Origin: a bacterium
Lineage (GTDB): Bacteria; Blakebacterota; Blakebacteria; Blakebacterales; Blakebacteraceae
DNA length: 25,085 nt
Direction of reading: 5' to 3'
NCBI GenBank assembly: GCA_025774205.1
Contig: JALGWK010000029.1
Coordinates: forward strand, 1 to 25,085
The translations under genes were made by a program, and so were the position numbers. A model generated the notes under the pieces. It made no database searches. It was not told the origin of the DNA and worked only from the letters and a program-made list of their open reading frames with translations. Of the stretch, positions 24,134 to 25,085 are shown in pieces (position 1 is the first letter of the stretch; every line of letters starts with the position of its first letter).

Positions 24134-24768
24134 CTGGCTGGTGATATCTGGTAGTCGTTCGAGTAGTAACGGTCAGACCCGTCGCTACCAAATCCAGCGC
24201 CGCCGATCGGGAAGTAGCCGAACGTCCTGGCCAGTGAGTCACCCGAGGCGTAAGGCATCGGTTCCAGCATGACCTGGGTCATGGCGTCACCGAAGTGCCA
24301 GAGAGTGTCCGGCGTGCCGGTGGCCGGGGGGGCCGGGTAGAGGTGCTCATATCGCGGCACATAGCCCCGGTCGTTGACCCAGCGGTTCACCCGCATCGCG
24401 CGGTTGTAGTCATAATACGACCCGCGGATGCTGTAGAACGTGGACTGACCGAGCTGGTGCGTCCAGACGAACGCCATCCGCTGGTTCTTCATGTCAACGA
24501 GGTTCTTCTCGTTGTGGAAGTCGGTCAGACCTGTGCTGGAGATGATGTTCTTGCCAGCACCACCAGTGTACCACGGATCCGATGCGTAGATATCGTTGTT
24601 GCTCCACTCATCGGTACCCCAGACGCTGTTGTCCTGGATCTCACTCGGAATCCCCCAGAACATCGAATACCGCCAGGCGTTCGTGAAGGGGGTCCGGTCG
24701 GAACCGTTCAACTGACCCGAGAAGGTCATCTTCATGCTCGGGGTCAGCTTGTAGGTCAGGTTGGCCAT
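24130..24768 (-). CDS. TonB-dependent receptor, middle barrel part (frameshifted both ends)
   Basis: About 212 residues of barrel sequence starting MANLTYKLTPSMKMTFSGQ, with FNNSWNG-type strands before it in another frame and YYSNDYQ at its end. Alternating hydrophobic strands and long loops (e.g. VWTHQLGQSTFYSIRGSYYD) fit the receptor barrel. It has no ribosome binding site or signal peptide of its own. Its upstream join is a 5-bp tandem duplication (TGGAA twice, 24773-24782) and its downstream join a missing base near 24146-24156. Removing these gives one continuous receptor with the flanking segments. Confidence 0.82.
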   Translation of the reverse strand: MANLTYKLTPSMKMTFSGQLNGSDRTPFTNAWRYSMFWGIPSEIQDNSVWGTDEWSNNDIYASDPWYTGGAGKNIISSTGLTDFHNEKNLVDMKNQRMAFVWTHQLGQSTFYSIRGSYYDYNRAMRVNRWVNDRGYVPRYEHLYPAPPATGTPDTLWHFGDAMTQVMLEPMPYASGDSLARTFGYFPIGGAGFGSDGSDRYYSNDYQISPAR

Positions 24769-25085
24769 ACCGTTCCATTCCAGCTGTTGTTGAACCCGTA
24801 CCCCAACCAGCCCGAGTAGATGTCGATCGGGTAAATACGCCAGTCGTACCCACTACCCGTTTCACGCTGGAGGTACGGATTGTCTTCGACGTAGTCGAAG
24901 TCCGCCCAGTCATCCGGCATGTCGTAGTAGTTGATGTCCGCGCGACGGGTCTCGTCAATAGGGTTGACGTACAGATCGTACGTGTAGTCATCCTTGTTGA
25001 CGGTGTAGTCACGCGAACCGCTGACTGAACCCGACAGGAAGAACGACGCCTTGCTGATCATCGGCACCGGACCACCGAGGTAGCC
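24756..25085 (-). CDS. TonB-dependent receptor, upstream part (open at right edge)
   Basis: The frame runs in from the right edge, reading GYLGGPVPMISKASFFLSGS and then Tyr/Asp-rich loops to WLGYGFNNSWNG, where it derails and stops at 24756-24758. GYLGGPVP followed by a FFLSG strand is typical of the first barrel strands after the plug in carboxypeptidase-regulatory-like TonB receptors. The plug, any N-terminal regulatory domain and the signal peptide lie beyond the window. The ATG at 25067 is internal, not a start. Confidence 0.78.
   Translation of the reverse strand, partial: GYLGGPVPMISKASFFLSGSVSGSRDYTVNKDDYTYDLYVNPIDETRRADINYYDMPDDWADFDYVEDNPYLQRETGSGYDWRIYPIDIYSGWLGYGFNNSWNGTVWPT

Noticed and set aside
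24773-24782. Phase-variable simple repeat
   Set aside because: Only two copies of a 5-bp unit are present, too few for a classical slipped-strand switch; kept only as a duplication to be checked in reads.
1-25085. tRNA, rRNA, CRISPR, IS elements or phage genes
   Set aside because: No cloverleaf, regularly spaced repeats, transposase or integrase motif was seen on either strand by reading.

Overview
The window is a GC-rich, gene-dense bacterial segment with diderm envelope genes: lipoprotein signals, a TonB-dependent receptor, a PorV/PorQ-type barrel and a C-terminal sorting-type domain. GWxTD-domain proteins next to a PorV-like barrel and a sorting-domain cargo point to the FCB superphylum or a neighbouring candidate phylum (Gemmatimonadota, Krumholzibacteriota, Eisenbacteria or Latescibacterota type). 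The phylum cannot be fixed from this sequence alone. No tRNA, rRNA, CRISPR array, transposase or phage gene was seen.

Region 1 (1-5978, all minus strand, read right to left) runs trxA, a lipoprotein-type pcm, a 160-bp imperfect palindrome, a membrane-anchored RidA-family protein, an NRAMP-type metal transporter, a GAF/SpoIIE-type phosphatase, ccmA, ccmB and a STAS anti-anti-sigma protein cut by the left edge. It looks like a stress, protein-repair and regulation string with close spacing or overlaps. Pcm and RidA both carry export signals, which places these repair activities outside the cytoplasm.

Region 2 (6100-11560, minus strand) is asnB-type amidotransferase, a DPM-like family 2 glycosyltransferase, then a DUF2723 GT-C-like membrane protein fused to TPR repeats. 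Neighbouring genes overlap by about 4 nt where starts allow. The pair of glycosyltransferases fits a lipid-linked sugar donor synthase plus an extracytoplasmic transferase. A lipoprotein of unknown function (11700-12377) lies upstream, separated by a terminator hairpin.

Region 3 (12579-25085) is a cell-surface locus. A plus-strand TPR/GWxTD-like gene (12579-14968, broken by one frameshift) faces, across a bidirectional terminator, a minus-strand set: TonB-dependent receptor (runs off the right edge), a 1096-residue secreted protein with a sorting-type C-terminus, a PorV/PorQ-like barrel, then two GWxTD proteins with their own promoter. The set is best read as a T9SS-like or PorV-dependent surface secretion/uptake locus in which GWxTD proteins are uncharacterised partners.

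Six reading-frame breaks interrupt otherwise well conserved genes: ccmA, the NRAMP gene, the TPR/GWxTD gene and three in the TonB receptor. They are either assembly or sequencing errors or real gene decay. Reads would decide. Other very long genes (1096 and 893 codons) are intact.
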